64,000 bases of DNA from Rhabditophanes sp. KR3021 (lineage: Eukaryota > Nematoda > Chromadorea > Rhabditida > Alloionematidae): assembly GCA_963281155.1 (NCBI GenBank), contig CAUJLY010000003.1:5766001-5830000 (forward strand), written 5' to 3'. The number at the start of each line of letters is the position of its first letter. Position 1 is the first letter of the stretch. Shown here in pieces: positions 50,215-60,919 of this stretch. The translations under genes were made by a program, and so were the position numbers. The notes under the pieces were generated by a model. That model had not been told where the DNA came from, did no database searches, and saw nothing but the letters and a program-made list of their open reading frames with translations.

Positions 50215-51641
50215 TTTCATTTCCGTATGTATTTATTTGATAATAATAAATGTATTTAATAATTTAAATATCAGTTTCATTTAAAAAACAGATTTATCAT
50301 ATTACAACGCAACAGGTATGTACTTTTTGCCATAAACTGTTATTAACGTTTAAGTTTATCAAATTGTATGTTTATGATTTAAATACATACTGCTATACAC
50401 TCTATGATCCGAAAAACAATTTTTTGATAAACAATAACAGTATATTATTATTACTCACACCAAATCGTTTAATGCCACAATTATTTTTACCAAACCATCG
50501 TACTATCGACAAACAGGTTTTGGGAAAGGAAGTTGATAGTTCGTTTCCTTGTAAACGCTTGTTTTGTTTGAGAGTCTATCGAGTATGTGCATAAAAATTT
50601 ACTTCATTTACTCTTTCTTTCTTTTTTATTATTAAACATGTAATTATTATATTACTGCTTATAACCATAAACAAACGAAATAGTTAATCTAATATTTAAA
50701 AAGGATTGCATTAAATCATATTTACATTTATTTTAAAAATTAAAGAATGCTTAAGTTTGATCTAATAAAATTCAAACTACAGCTACTTTTTATGTTCCAA
50801 AGATACAAACTTTTAAACAAAAGCTTTATAACTTCTTGTACATTTTTTAGTTGAATACATATTATGGTGTAAAGTGGCAAGTTCTGTCATTTGCTTAGCG
50901 CTATATAACGTTCATATGTGTTTTTCGCGCAATTTTGTTTTTATAAAACGATAATATAATGTATTCCTAAGAAGGTCAGACTATAAAATAGGCTTGCTAA
51001 AATCATTATATATAAGTAGCTTTGTAAAGAACATATGTTGGTGTAATAAAAGCTAAATGAATATAACACATAAATATATCTGCAATGCCAACTATTGCAT
51101 TTACATTAAAACTAGTATAATTTATTTCCTGTTCTTTTAAGTCGTATATTTGCTGTAATTTCTTCAAAGACGATCTAATTTAAAAAATCATTTTGGATAT
51201 TTATTTTATTCCAATTTATTCATTATGAACGAAATAAATAAAAAAGCTATGAAAACTGCATTGAATCAGCCACATATTTTTGATTTGTGTGCAAAAACAC
51301 TTACTAATAGTGAGTTGCATGAACCAGTGTCAATCAATACACAACAAAATCATTTTGAAATTAAGAAAAAAGCAATTAAAGGACGATTATTTTCCATAAA
51401 ATTTGAAGATGATGCGAAGTTTGTACAAATTTGTAACACAATATCTTCTAATTTATTGGATAATTTAGTTTTTTCCGTTTTCTGTAGAGTTTAATAAATA
51501 AAATAACTTTAAAGTCGCAATTTAATTATTTTTTATTTATATTTCATTGCCTAAATTGTTGTTCAATAAGTATTTCATTTACAAATTAATTAAAAATCAT
51601 TTTAAATATATTTATTTGGTGAAAATATGCAGTTACTTCTC
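50215..51641. other. AT-rich intergenic, no supported gene
   Basis: An 89-codon ORF at 51225-51494 (starting MNEINKKAMKTALNQ) has no recognised family and could be a relic. The rest is low-complexity AT sequence. Confidence 0.35.
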
Positions 51642-52345
51642 TCATAATTCAGGATGAGTGCTATCTGCCTTCAAATATCCACTTAATCTAAAACAAATGA
51701 AAGCTGCAATAAAAGGCAAGATAAAAGTTCTAACATAAAACATCCAATCTATTTTTCTTCGACTATTTACTTCGGTACAGGTGTATAAGCCATTTGAATT
51801 TTCCGTTGATTTCTCCCCTGGAGAGAGAGTTCTGTTGGGATCAATCATGTCATCATCAGAGGAGGAAGAATCGAGAACTTTACCAATACATTCAAGAGTA
51901 TCGTTTACTGGACGAGGTCTACTAGCCTAAATTAAAGAAAGTAATGAACAAAATTGGCATCCGAAATTACATTTTTTTCTGGAAAAGGAGTATCATCCGA
52001 ACGATTGTGATGTTTTGTGCCAATTGGAGTATTTGGTACATATTCGAACAACTCAATAACTTCCCCATTTTGATGAACGTCATTCATAACGGTTGCCTCA
52101 GAACTGTCGGCAAAAGGGCTTTCCTCGTGAACTGCGACTGCTTCTCCAACGATACCCACTCTTTTGAATGTCTTCTGAGGTAAAGAATTTTTCTCACGGA
52201 TAACTGACAATATTTTCTTCTCCATAAATGGTCTTGAAGTTGGTGTCAAGGAAGCGGGAGCAATGCCCAAATCATTCCAGGTATCGCGTAATTTGTTATC
52301 ACTTAGTCTAGAGACCCCTTCAGTGGTTAAGTTTTCGTAGTCCAT
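51642..52345 (-). CDS. emr-1: Emerin-type LEM-domain inner nuclear membrane protein
   Basis: Two exons, 51971-52345 and 51642-51926, with a 44 bp intron, giving 219 residues. Residues 8-50 form a LEM domain (LSDNKLRDTWNDLGIAPASL, TPTSRPFMEKKIL), which binds BAF. A polar middle part contains Ser/Asp-rich SSSSDDDM. One membrane helix near the C-terminus (WMFYVRTFILPFIAAFICF) leaves a short luminal tail, as in emerin. LEM2/MAN1 would carry a second helix and are excluded. An acceptor-like TTTCAG precedes the ATG. Downstream of eIF3e on the same strand, 450 bp apart. Confidence 0.85.
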
Positions 52346-52437
52346 GTTAATCTGAAATAGAAACAATGATTACAACCCGAAATGCAATTTAAACGAGGCA
52401 TACAATAAGAAGCAAAATAAAGATAATCTAGACATAT

Positions 52438-52600
52438 ATTTATGACATCAAACTTAATAAAAGTAAACGAAAGTGATGACAACAAGTTAAGTAAAGGAGA
52501 ACGAGACTGATGACACCAAATTAAAGAGGTAGACAAAAGCAATAAAAAAAAGTTAAAAAGCATAAACGAGATCAGTGACACAAACTAAATAAAAATAACG
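52438..52600 (-). repeat. Degenerate 34-bp tandem repeat between eIF3e and emerin
   Basis: Consecutive units of about 34 bp: TTATGACATCAAACTTAATA..., TGATGACAACAAGTTAAGTA..., TGATGACACCAAATTAAAGA..., each followed by an A/G-rich AACGARA-type end; the fourth copy is poorer. The repeat lies in the spacer of a possible operon. Confidence 0.65.
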
Positions 52601-52797
52601 CGGTAAATATTTTGATGACTACACGGAACTCAAACAATATACCAATAACTAAAATAAAACTCCAATCTGTTCTAGGTGCTTTCAAACCACTGTTGACCCC
52701 TTTAAAAAGATTCTATTCGAAACAACTTTTATTTATTTAAATAACTAACCAAAAGCAGTTAGACAACAAAGCAACAAAATTTATATATTAGAATATC

Positions 52798-54523
52798 TTA
52801 AAAAAGTTCTCTTTCTGGAGCATCTCTTTCCATTTGAATTTTCTCTAAGTTTAAAACCATTTGGGTGATTCGGCCAGGCAGACGTTTTGTATTTTCCATT
52901 ACTTGTTCATGGAGAGATTGGACCTTGGGAGTCATAACTACTTCACCGGTTTTGGAGTCAATTTTGGCGCCTTCAATTCCGTATTTTCTGATCAAATCTA
53001 CGATCCATTTCTCAGCCTCTTCAGTGTCCATGTTGAGCCTTTCGGCGAGCATGTCAAGTTTAACACAGTTGTGAATGCGGCAGAAGTTTTCGAATACTAA
53101 TAGACGAGCACTTTCGTTGAATTCATTGGCATAGCCTGTCAGGAAGAAATCGTTTTTCAAGACATTTTCGCATTGCTTCAAGTAGTGTTGAGCTTCGTTG
53201 AAGTCATGCTTGATGTAAAGACAGGTCAAGAATTCAGTGATTGGGTCCTTGTAGTGTTCACCGTACGATTCCAATAATTTGATTAATTCTTTCAAAGCAT
53301 TTGTTTGCTTGTGTTTGCTAGTGACCACGGCAACGGCAACATATCTCAACAAATGAGGAGCGACGATCTAAAAGCAACGAAAATTAGCAGACGTTTAAAA
53401 GACAATTTTAGTTTGTAAAAAGTTAGTTTTTAATCTAAAAAGTTGTTTCTAAATTCAAAAAGCATTATTTTAAATTCGGATAAATCATTTCAAATCTAAA
53501 AAGATGTTTTTAAATTCAAAAAGGTTGATTGTTTGATGGATTACTGACGCATAATTATTAAGAACTATTTGCCTAAGTTGCCACAATTTAATATAGCGTT
53601 TGAGAATCCGAAAACTCCCTGCCTAACACAGCTCCATTCATTAAGAACAATGCTGGCATACAACGCATCTGAACTTTCATCTGCCTACTCGCAAATAACA
53701 AGTATTTCCACTCAATCATAAAAACACTTACCTGGATAGCGTTAGAGTAAGCTTGCTTGTACAAAAATATTTCGATAATATCATCACGGCCATCTGGAAT
53801 GTTGAAGTAAATGAACAGAGCCCAGTGCATGATCCATGCTCTGTGCTTGATAGACTGAATTTCATCTTTCATTGTGTCGGGGTTGTCAACGAAATGGATA
53901 ATTTTAGCTAAATCAGACTTAGCGTGTTGCCATTCTTGGAGTAAAATTTCAGAGGCTAATTTGCCATAAAGGGCGTTGATGTAGTTACGATCATCGGAAC
54001 TAACAAGGGACCTGTAGTACAAGAGCATATTGGCTGCAGAGTGGTAGTTTCCGGATTCATACATACATTTAGCATATTTATACAAGTCATCAAGCATTTC
54101 AGGTTTGAAATTGTAGTTTTTGCTCAGAAAATCAGTCAATTTAGAACCATTTTCTCTTTCAGACTTATTTTCCATCAACTCTTTGACTTCGGCTTTGTCG
54201 AGCATAGTCAGAATTTCATCAGCTTCATTCTTAAGTCTTTCTCTTTCCTCGATGATTGCTTCCTTTCTTTTGAGAAGTTCTTGTGGATTTCGTTCTATGG
54301 GATTGTCGGTAATCAAACCATCCGTCATTTTTGTCTTCTTGAGAATGCTCTTTTGAACTTCGCTCAATGACTCGACAGAAAATATCTACAAATTAAATTA
54401 ATAGAATGCATACACGACATGTTGTATACCTACCTTCTTAGCTTCACTAAACTCTAACAATGCAAGAACCAAATGAGCATCGAAAAAAGGAGACATACGT
54501 TGAGTCAAATCGAAGTTAGCCAT
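52798..54523 (-). CDS. eif-3.E: Translation initiation factor eIF3 subunit E (INT6)
   Basis: Three exons, 54434-54523, 53732-54385 and 52798-53367, with introns of 48 and 364 bp, giving 437 residues (human 445). It starts MANFDLTQRMSPFFDAHLVL, the conserved eIF3e N-terminus. The middle is helical repeats (YKYAKCMYESGNYHSAANML). The PCI domain at about residues 250-400 contains YKDPITEFLTCLYIKHDFNE and FENFCRIHNCVKLDMLAERL. It is part of the eIF3 scaffold on the 40S subunit. The long second intron is mostly a tandem repeat, in contrast to the 48 bp first intron. Confidence 0.95.
53405..53535 (-). repeat. Short tandem repeat in the second eIF3e intron
   Basis: On the plus strand the unit is about 20-22 bp, of the form AAATTCAAAAAGNTGTTTTT, present five or six times with mutations. 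It explains a large part of the 364 bp intron. Confidence 0.65.
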
Positions 54524-55479
54524 GTTTGCAGAAATTTCTATAAATAAAAAATGAATATTAGATCCAATGCGTTGACGTTTATGCCATAAAAAGCCACTAA
54601 AATGCAACGATTTCAATCTAAAAACCGTGGAATAAGGCACCATCTGTTCACTACTTTTTCGTAGTGGGAGCCATGTTGCACTAGCATTTGATGCTCAATT
54701 TCTATAAAAAGTCGCTACAATTTTTTTTGCCTAGAACCATTTGTTATATTTGGCATTTTGTTATTTTTGACCTTTATTATTGGCCTATATTGTTTTTTTG
54801 TGGACTAGTAGTGATTTCAATCTTTTACATGGTACTTACTAGCCATATGCCAATAACTGAACTGCTATGGTTCGATATTATAGAGGCTAACATTATTGCC
54901 AATGTATGGACTACTTTTTGAGGTCAGCAAACGATTATGTGTTGTTTTGAGTTCATCTTAGGTACCTTTGTAGGGACTTTATATCTAATTAAACAAAAGG
55001 GCAGATGATGAGATGAGGGGATGGTGTGTCGTTAATAATTACCATTTATCATACTATCTTTCACTTTTGACAAATCAATTATTTTTATTGCTAAACCAAA
55101 AAAAGCAAAAAATAATTAGGAATTTTTAAATTTTTAAACTAGCTTTGCCATCGCTAACGCCTGCGTCCACCTTGCGTTGTTATTTTGTATAGACACGGTC
55201 ACGCGATGCGGCGGTCCAACAAACATTTGAACTTTGAGTATAGACAGCGGGAAAAAGTATAGTAATATTTGTGTTGCAACTACATATCCGTTTTTAATGT
55301 CTTTTTTGCGCGAAAAAGTGGTTTACGTCAGTGTGTATTGGTGGTTTAATTTAATTATTTTTAAATGATCCTTTGGCTTAATTTAAATAATATTTTGTTT
55401 TTATTACAGATCAAGTTGTATTACTACAATAGTAAGAAGTTGTAGAAGTTGAATCTTCCTAACGATTAATATTAAAGCA
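54524..55479. promoter_or_regulatory. Divergent promoter region of eIF3e and SIN3
   Basis: About 950 bp. A locally GC-richer segment (CGCTAACGCCTGCGTCCACC and following) at 55150-55230 stands out from AT-rich surroundings and may mark the SIN3 promoter. A TTACAG at about 55409 may be a leader acceptor. No RNA gene seen. Confidence 0.35.
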
Positions 55480-58400
55480 ATGGATTGTGGATCGGAGGGT
55501 AAACAACCTCCTAGAAGTAAAAATGCGGAAGAGACCGGACAGGAGGAAAACGGAGCGTATGGATTGAGTGCAGAAGCTGGAAAGAAGCTGCAAGTGGAAG
55601 ATGCCCTCAGTTACCTGGAATTAGTAAAGAAGACTTTCTCAGGCAACTCCGATGTATATGACAATTTTCTCGAAATAATGAAAGAATTTAAGACACAACT
55701 GTAAGTTTTCCTTGTCATCGGTTTTTATATATTTATTTCTTGATATTGTGCAGTATTGATACGAAAGGCGTTATTGAACGAGTTAGCGGCTTATTTAGGG
55801 AACACAGCCAGCTAATAAATGGGTTTAATACTTTTTTGCCACCTGGATACAGGATTACAGCAGAGTCTAATGGAGTCGAAATAGTAGAGCCAACAGGTGA
55901 AAAGTGGGTGATACCATCTAGGTTCGACTCAAAACTCCCACCAGGAATATCGGAAATAGTTGGCTCTCGGATCGAACCAAAACTTCCGCAAGGATTGTTG
56001 GAAGGAGTTGCCACTAGGACATTCAACAAATTATCCAATAGTTCTCCTAGTAATGTCCTTAATACAGAAAGGTATTTAAGTTCTCGTGTATCTCAACAAA
56101 ATATTGGGCACTTTTCCGAAATTATGGGAAATAACTATTCCGAAATGGTAGGAAATAGCCTATCCGATCTGATGGGAAATAACTATCTTTTACCACAAAG
56201 GCAGATATTTCCGGCAATGAATGGAAAAGAGGTACGGATATATAATGCACCTATTAAACCTATGAAAATGACGAATGCTATTCAATTTATGATTAAAGTG
56301 AGAGACAGATATGGCACTACTGCACCTACATACAGTAAATTTCTTGGATTGTTTAATAGTTACCATGAAAGAATTATTAACTATCCGGGAAGTGTTAATT
56401 TTAATGATCTCTTAATAGAATCTGCTCAACTCTTTGGAAATGCTAAGGATTTGCTGGCCGAATTTTCGGACTTTATCCCCGATTGTGATCAGACGTTGAG
56501 GGAACAACTGCTAAGTAACATTCATACCATTTCCATTGCACACTCCAATGCTCCTAGCAGTGAAGCTGTAGCTAATCATGCAGGAGCGGAAGAAGATGAA
56601 GAACAAGAAGTAGAAGGTGACGATAATAAAGATGATTCGGAGGTAGAAGACGAAGAAGTCGAAGATGACAGTGTAGTAGAAGAAGACGAAGAACGAACTG
56701 AAACGAGCGTTCCTTTGCGCGAAATACAAGAATTCTTTTTGTCAGCCTCCAAAGATTACAGCGCCGAAGATGCATTTACACGCATGTGTACAGCCCCACT
56801 ATCCCATGTCGTTCTATACTATGAAGTAGCCCGTGCTTATCGCAAATCCGACAAAGTCGCTGAAGTTCTCAAAAACTTAGACATTTTACAATCATATGGA
56901 CGTATTTACATAGAACCAAAAGATTTAGACGACTATCTTAAACATGTCTTTCACGAACATCCTTATTTTGTTAAGATTTATAAGGATATCATGAGTGATG
57001 TGACTAAATTGGAAAGAAGCTCAATGAAAGCACATGATCCTAATAGGAGGAACTTTGTGCAGACATTGCCTTTGGTTGGAAAGTCTTACAGAAGATTGCC
57101 AGCTGATTACAAGCATTCGCCATGTTCCGGAAGAGACGAACATGATAATAAATTTTTGAATGATGAACTTATTGGATTTCCACTTTGGCAGACTGATGAA
57201 AAAAGAGGTGAGGGTATTGTTCACAAGAAAAGCCCAACCGAAGAATTGTATATTAAGTTAGAAGATGAACGATTCGAAAGTTGATTCCACTATTTGTCTT
57301 TGTAACTCTGCTTATCAAGTGTTAGAAGTTTGCTGGGACAAGATTAAGGCACTGTCTCCTGCTAAAAGATTGACCTTCAAGACAGATGAAAAGTTTGGAG
57401 GAACTAGTGGGTCACTAATTTTCAGAGCTTTAAAGAAACTTTATGGAATTCATACGAGAAAGCTAATTGATTCAATGCTCGAATTTCCACACCCTCTCAT
57501 TGAAGTTGCCTCTAATCGGCTCAAAATTTACATAAAAGAAATGATGGAACACAAAGTTACATACAATAGTTTGTGGCGCAAACAATCCGACAAATTATTC
57601 TACAAAACACAAGACTATCAAGCTCAGCAACAGAAAGTGCATGATTTGAAGATTCTCAAAGGAAAATATTTACTAGCTGCTATTACTGACAGAACCAAAC
57701 GAGCTAATAAAATTAACGAGCATGATGATGTTGTTTTTGAAAGGAATGAACATTTGGAGAACATTACTGCCTCTGAAGAAGTTATTAAAGATGTCTCGAT
57801 GCTGTTGATTTCTTTTGTGAAGAGACAAGTTATTTATAACTCGAAAGAAAAGTTACTTCTTGCCAAGATGATTAATGAATTTGTGCCAAAGTTGTTAGGA
57901 ATTGCTCCTGACTACATCAATGAGAAGCTATTTATTGAAGAGTGTGAAGAAGATCTTCCTGAGTCAGAAGATGGAAGTACCAAAGCAAATACAGAAGTAA
58001 TGACTGATGAAATTTCAAGGATGAGTGTAATTAGTGATTCTCAAAGACCAGTGCCAAAGATAGGAACTGCCACATACAATTCTTTGAATGAATGTTCGAG
58101 CAGAAAGAGACTTTTCTCCTCTCCTTCAGCCGATGAACCAGCCTCCAAGTATTCAAAAGCCAGTGATACTATCGAAAGAATATCCGCCAGCAGCACAAAG
58201 GAACAGTCGAGAGAACAATCAAGCGATCATTCAAACGAACAATCCAAGGAACAATCAGCATCGCAACAAGAATCCATCCCCAGTGAATCAACTAATAGTC
58301 AAACTTACTCTCCACCCGACAACACACTTCCTATTCAACATTTTGAATATCGTACTTTTTACGGCAATGATTCATTTGTCTTGTTCATTAGATCAATGAC

Positions 58401-59043
58401 AGCAATAATTGAAAGATTAGCAATGCTCAAGAGAAAGCATCTCCAGATGAAGGAACATTACAAGATCGAAAGGTCCGAATTAGACAAGCGAACGCTCATA
58501 GCCGAAATAGATCGCACCAGCTTATTAGCCCAACACATGAATTGCCAAGATCCTCTAGAATATTTAGATGCCCTTAGACCCAAGCTAGTAGATCCCGAAA
58601 AACATTATGAAACTCTAATGGAAATGAGCAAGTTATTTGTGCAAGGCAAAATGGAAGCAGCAGACTATGAGGAGCAAATAAGAAAGTTATTCACAACCTC
58701 TGCTCATTTATTGTATTCTCTAGACAAGTTTGTCCAATTTGGGACGAAACACCTGTTGAACTCCTTAGTTGAAAATGATGGGATGAGTATTATTTCACTC
58801 TACAATAAGTATGAAGTAGCAAAGGAGGTTGCCTTGCCATTAGGAGCGGAAGTTCCCTACCATGAAAATACTGAATACCAAACGGCAGTCGAAGATTTTA
58901 TCCAAAAGTCCAAGATTTACAGATGCAATTTCGTAAAAGACACTGACAACGTCGGCTGGTCCATCACAGTAGAGGTAATAAAGCTTGCCCTTGCAGATGA
59001 TAGTGGAGAAGAGGAAGAAGAAAACGTAGTTGAGGCAGAGTAA
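55480..59043 (+). CDS. sin-3: SIN3 corepressor scaffold, with one frame break
   Basis: Exon 1 is 55480-55700; a 53 bp intron; then 55754-59043 in one exon. The SIN3 order is visible: PAH1 (VEDALSYLELVKKTF...NTFLPPGYRI), PAH2 (MTNAIQFMIKVRDRYGTT), an acidic linker, a PAH3-like segment, then the HDAC-interaction domain (KSYRRLPADYKHSPCSGRDE). The frame closes at a TGA at 57282-57284 just after LEDERFE. The conserved continuation (VDSTICLCNSAYQVLEVCWD) is one base over, up to the stop at 59041. Skipping one base gives exactly 1170 codons. Either an assembly insertion or a real +1 event. SIN3 recruits HDAC1/2 to repress genes. Confidence 0.85.
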
Positions 59044-60118
59044 TATCAAAATTTATCATTTTAGTCTTTTCAAATTCAAGATCTCTCTCAAAACAAATTT
59101 ACGTCTCCTCATTATTGTGTCAACTTTTTTTAAACTAAACCTCAATTCTTTTTGATTTTCAATGCATTCACTTGCAACTTTGTTACATTTTTATTTATTA
59201 TTAATTTTTATTCGATTGACTGATCAAGTAAATAAATGACTTGCCGCTAAAAATGTGCTGTTTTTTGTAAAATTATTGCACTTATAATGGCAGGAGTTTA
59301 AGAACCAATAAAAACTTTAACTTTTAAGTTGTTGTGTCAAACACCATTTTATTGAACAAAAATTATTTTTAAATTAGCATAAGCTCTAAATTAAGAATTC
59401 GTGGATATAATAAGCAGTTTTCTAATAATAATAGTCCAATTTTAATGTGATAATGTGTAAAATAACAGCACAATAATTGTGTTTCGAAAAAGTACTTAAA
59501 AATTCATTAATGCTCAAGTAGTTACGCAACTTACTAATTAATTATCAAATTCGAAAACGGCTTTTATGATAACCATTCATAATTGATTTTAAATACAATC
59601 AAGGTAGAACAACAAAGAAAAAATAGCCAGCTAGGCTGCATAGCAAGGCATTTCCTAAACGATTCCAGCAGACATTTCATGAATTTGAATTAGTGCCAAA
59701 AGATTACCTCAAGCTGGAAAGTAAGTTTAAACTTTATCAATCAACTAATTTCACCCTTTTCAGTTTAAAGAAAAGCTATTAGCTCTTTACAGGGAGAGAA
59801 GAAAATGATGGGGCGCATCAAAAAGTTAGTTTGATTGGAATTCAGGTCTTTTCTTGTACAATTTGTCTTGACGAATGGCTGAGGGTAGGTGTTCATGGTA
59901 ATTACCTCGCTTTATGAAAATTCAATCATGTGTACCCCACTCGCTGTGGTATACATTATATCGGCACTAACACCACAACCATCTCAGTGTCATTAGGAAC
60001 ACCTTTAAATTACCAGTATTTTATTATTTTTTACTCATCCGAACTTTTAATTGTTTAATAAAAACTTTGTTTTGAAATTTAATTTATTGTATTGTAAGAG
60101 CATTAAGTGATGAGATAA
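59044..60118. other. Convergent intergenic region, no gene seen
   Basis: Over 1 kb between the 3' ends of SIN3 (plus) and TRAPPC2L (minus). AATAAA-type signals occur at about 59230 and 60055. No ORF, RNA gene or repeat supported. Confidence 0.4.
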
Positions 60119-60538
60119 TTAAGTAGACAAAATTTCAGAAGCAATCTTCTTCATCTGTTTGCATTCAATTTGTTCTCCAAAGTTGTAGAATGGGTTGAAG
60201 AATGAACTGCAGAGGGCGATGTGCAATCGAGAAAAGAATACTCGCACGTCATGTTCCTTGTATTGTTTGTAAGCTTCGCAGTCGAAGATGAGGATCAGTT
60301 TATTGCCGGTATTGGTCAAGTATCCGAAGGATTTTATTTTGTTGTCTTCGAGAAGTAGGCCAACATAGAGGTCTGGAGAACGGGAGGCATTGTTTTGGCG
60401 GTCTTTGTCTTCACATAATACATCCAATGAACTATATGCAAACAGGGAAAGTTCAGCTACTCTTGAAAGTTCCTTATCGGCTGTTTGGTTGTACAGAGGA
60501 ATGTTGTTTGAATCAAAAATAGCAATACATAGAACCAT
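60119..60538 (-). CDS. TRAPPC2L: TRAPP complex subunit 2-like (sedlin family)
   Basis: Single exon, 139 residues, the normal family length. It begins MVLCIAIFDSNNIPLYNQ, as TRAPPC2L does (hydrophobic strand, then PLY). Further landmarks: SSLDVLCEDK, YVGLLLEDNKIKSFGYLTNT, FFSRLHIALCSSFFNPFYNF, with NPFYN typical of the sedlin fold. It is part of the TRAPP tethering complexes in ER-Golgi traffic. TRAPPC2 itself differs at the start and lacks the SSLDV segment. Confidence 0.9.
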   Translation of the reverse strand: MVLCIAIFDSNNIPLYNQTADKELSRVAELSLFAYSSLDVLCEDKDRQNNASRSPDLYVGLLLEDNKIKSFGYLTNTGNKLILIFDCEAYKQYKEHDVRVFFSRLHIALCSSFFNPFYNFGEQIECKQMKKIASEILST

Positions 60539-60919
60539 CTAAACGAATTATAAAAGTGTCATAAACTTCCAAATGTATAATCAAGGTCAAAACCAATAAA
60601 CAAGTGAACAAAATAATATTCAAATTACGCAAAAATTTATTGATTGTATTAATCTTTTTATTTACACCACAAGAAACCTAATACAATAAACATAATAAAT
60701 AGATATTATAAACAATTACCTAAGTCAGTCATCTGTTTCTTATTTGGTTACGAATAAATGGATTTCAGGGACAACTTTTCAAAACTTAAAGTGTCGTATT
60801 ACCAAAGCCATTCATCCGCTCTTGCTTTAACCAGTTTTGTACCATTAGGATGATTAGGGGAAATAAATGCACAACAAAAATATTAATTGGAAGAAGTAAA
60901 ATAGATGTTGATTTTCTTC
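60539..60919. other. Intergenic, no gene seen
   Basis: About 380 bp between two minus-strand genes. It holds the 3' UTR of the phosphatase gene and the promoter of TRAPPC2L. No distinct element seen. Confidence 0.4.

Noticed and set aside
51225..51494. 89-codon ORF as a possible gene
   Set aside because: No recognised family, signal or splice partner, and AT-biased composition; too weak to annotate.
53588..53731. Open reading frame continuing 47 codons past exon 2 of eIF3e
   Set aside because: A GTAAGT donor at 53731 with continuation of the PCI domain in the next exon shows it is intron; the extension has no eIF3e similarity.
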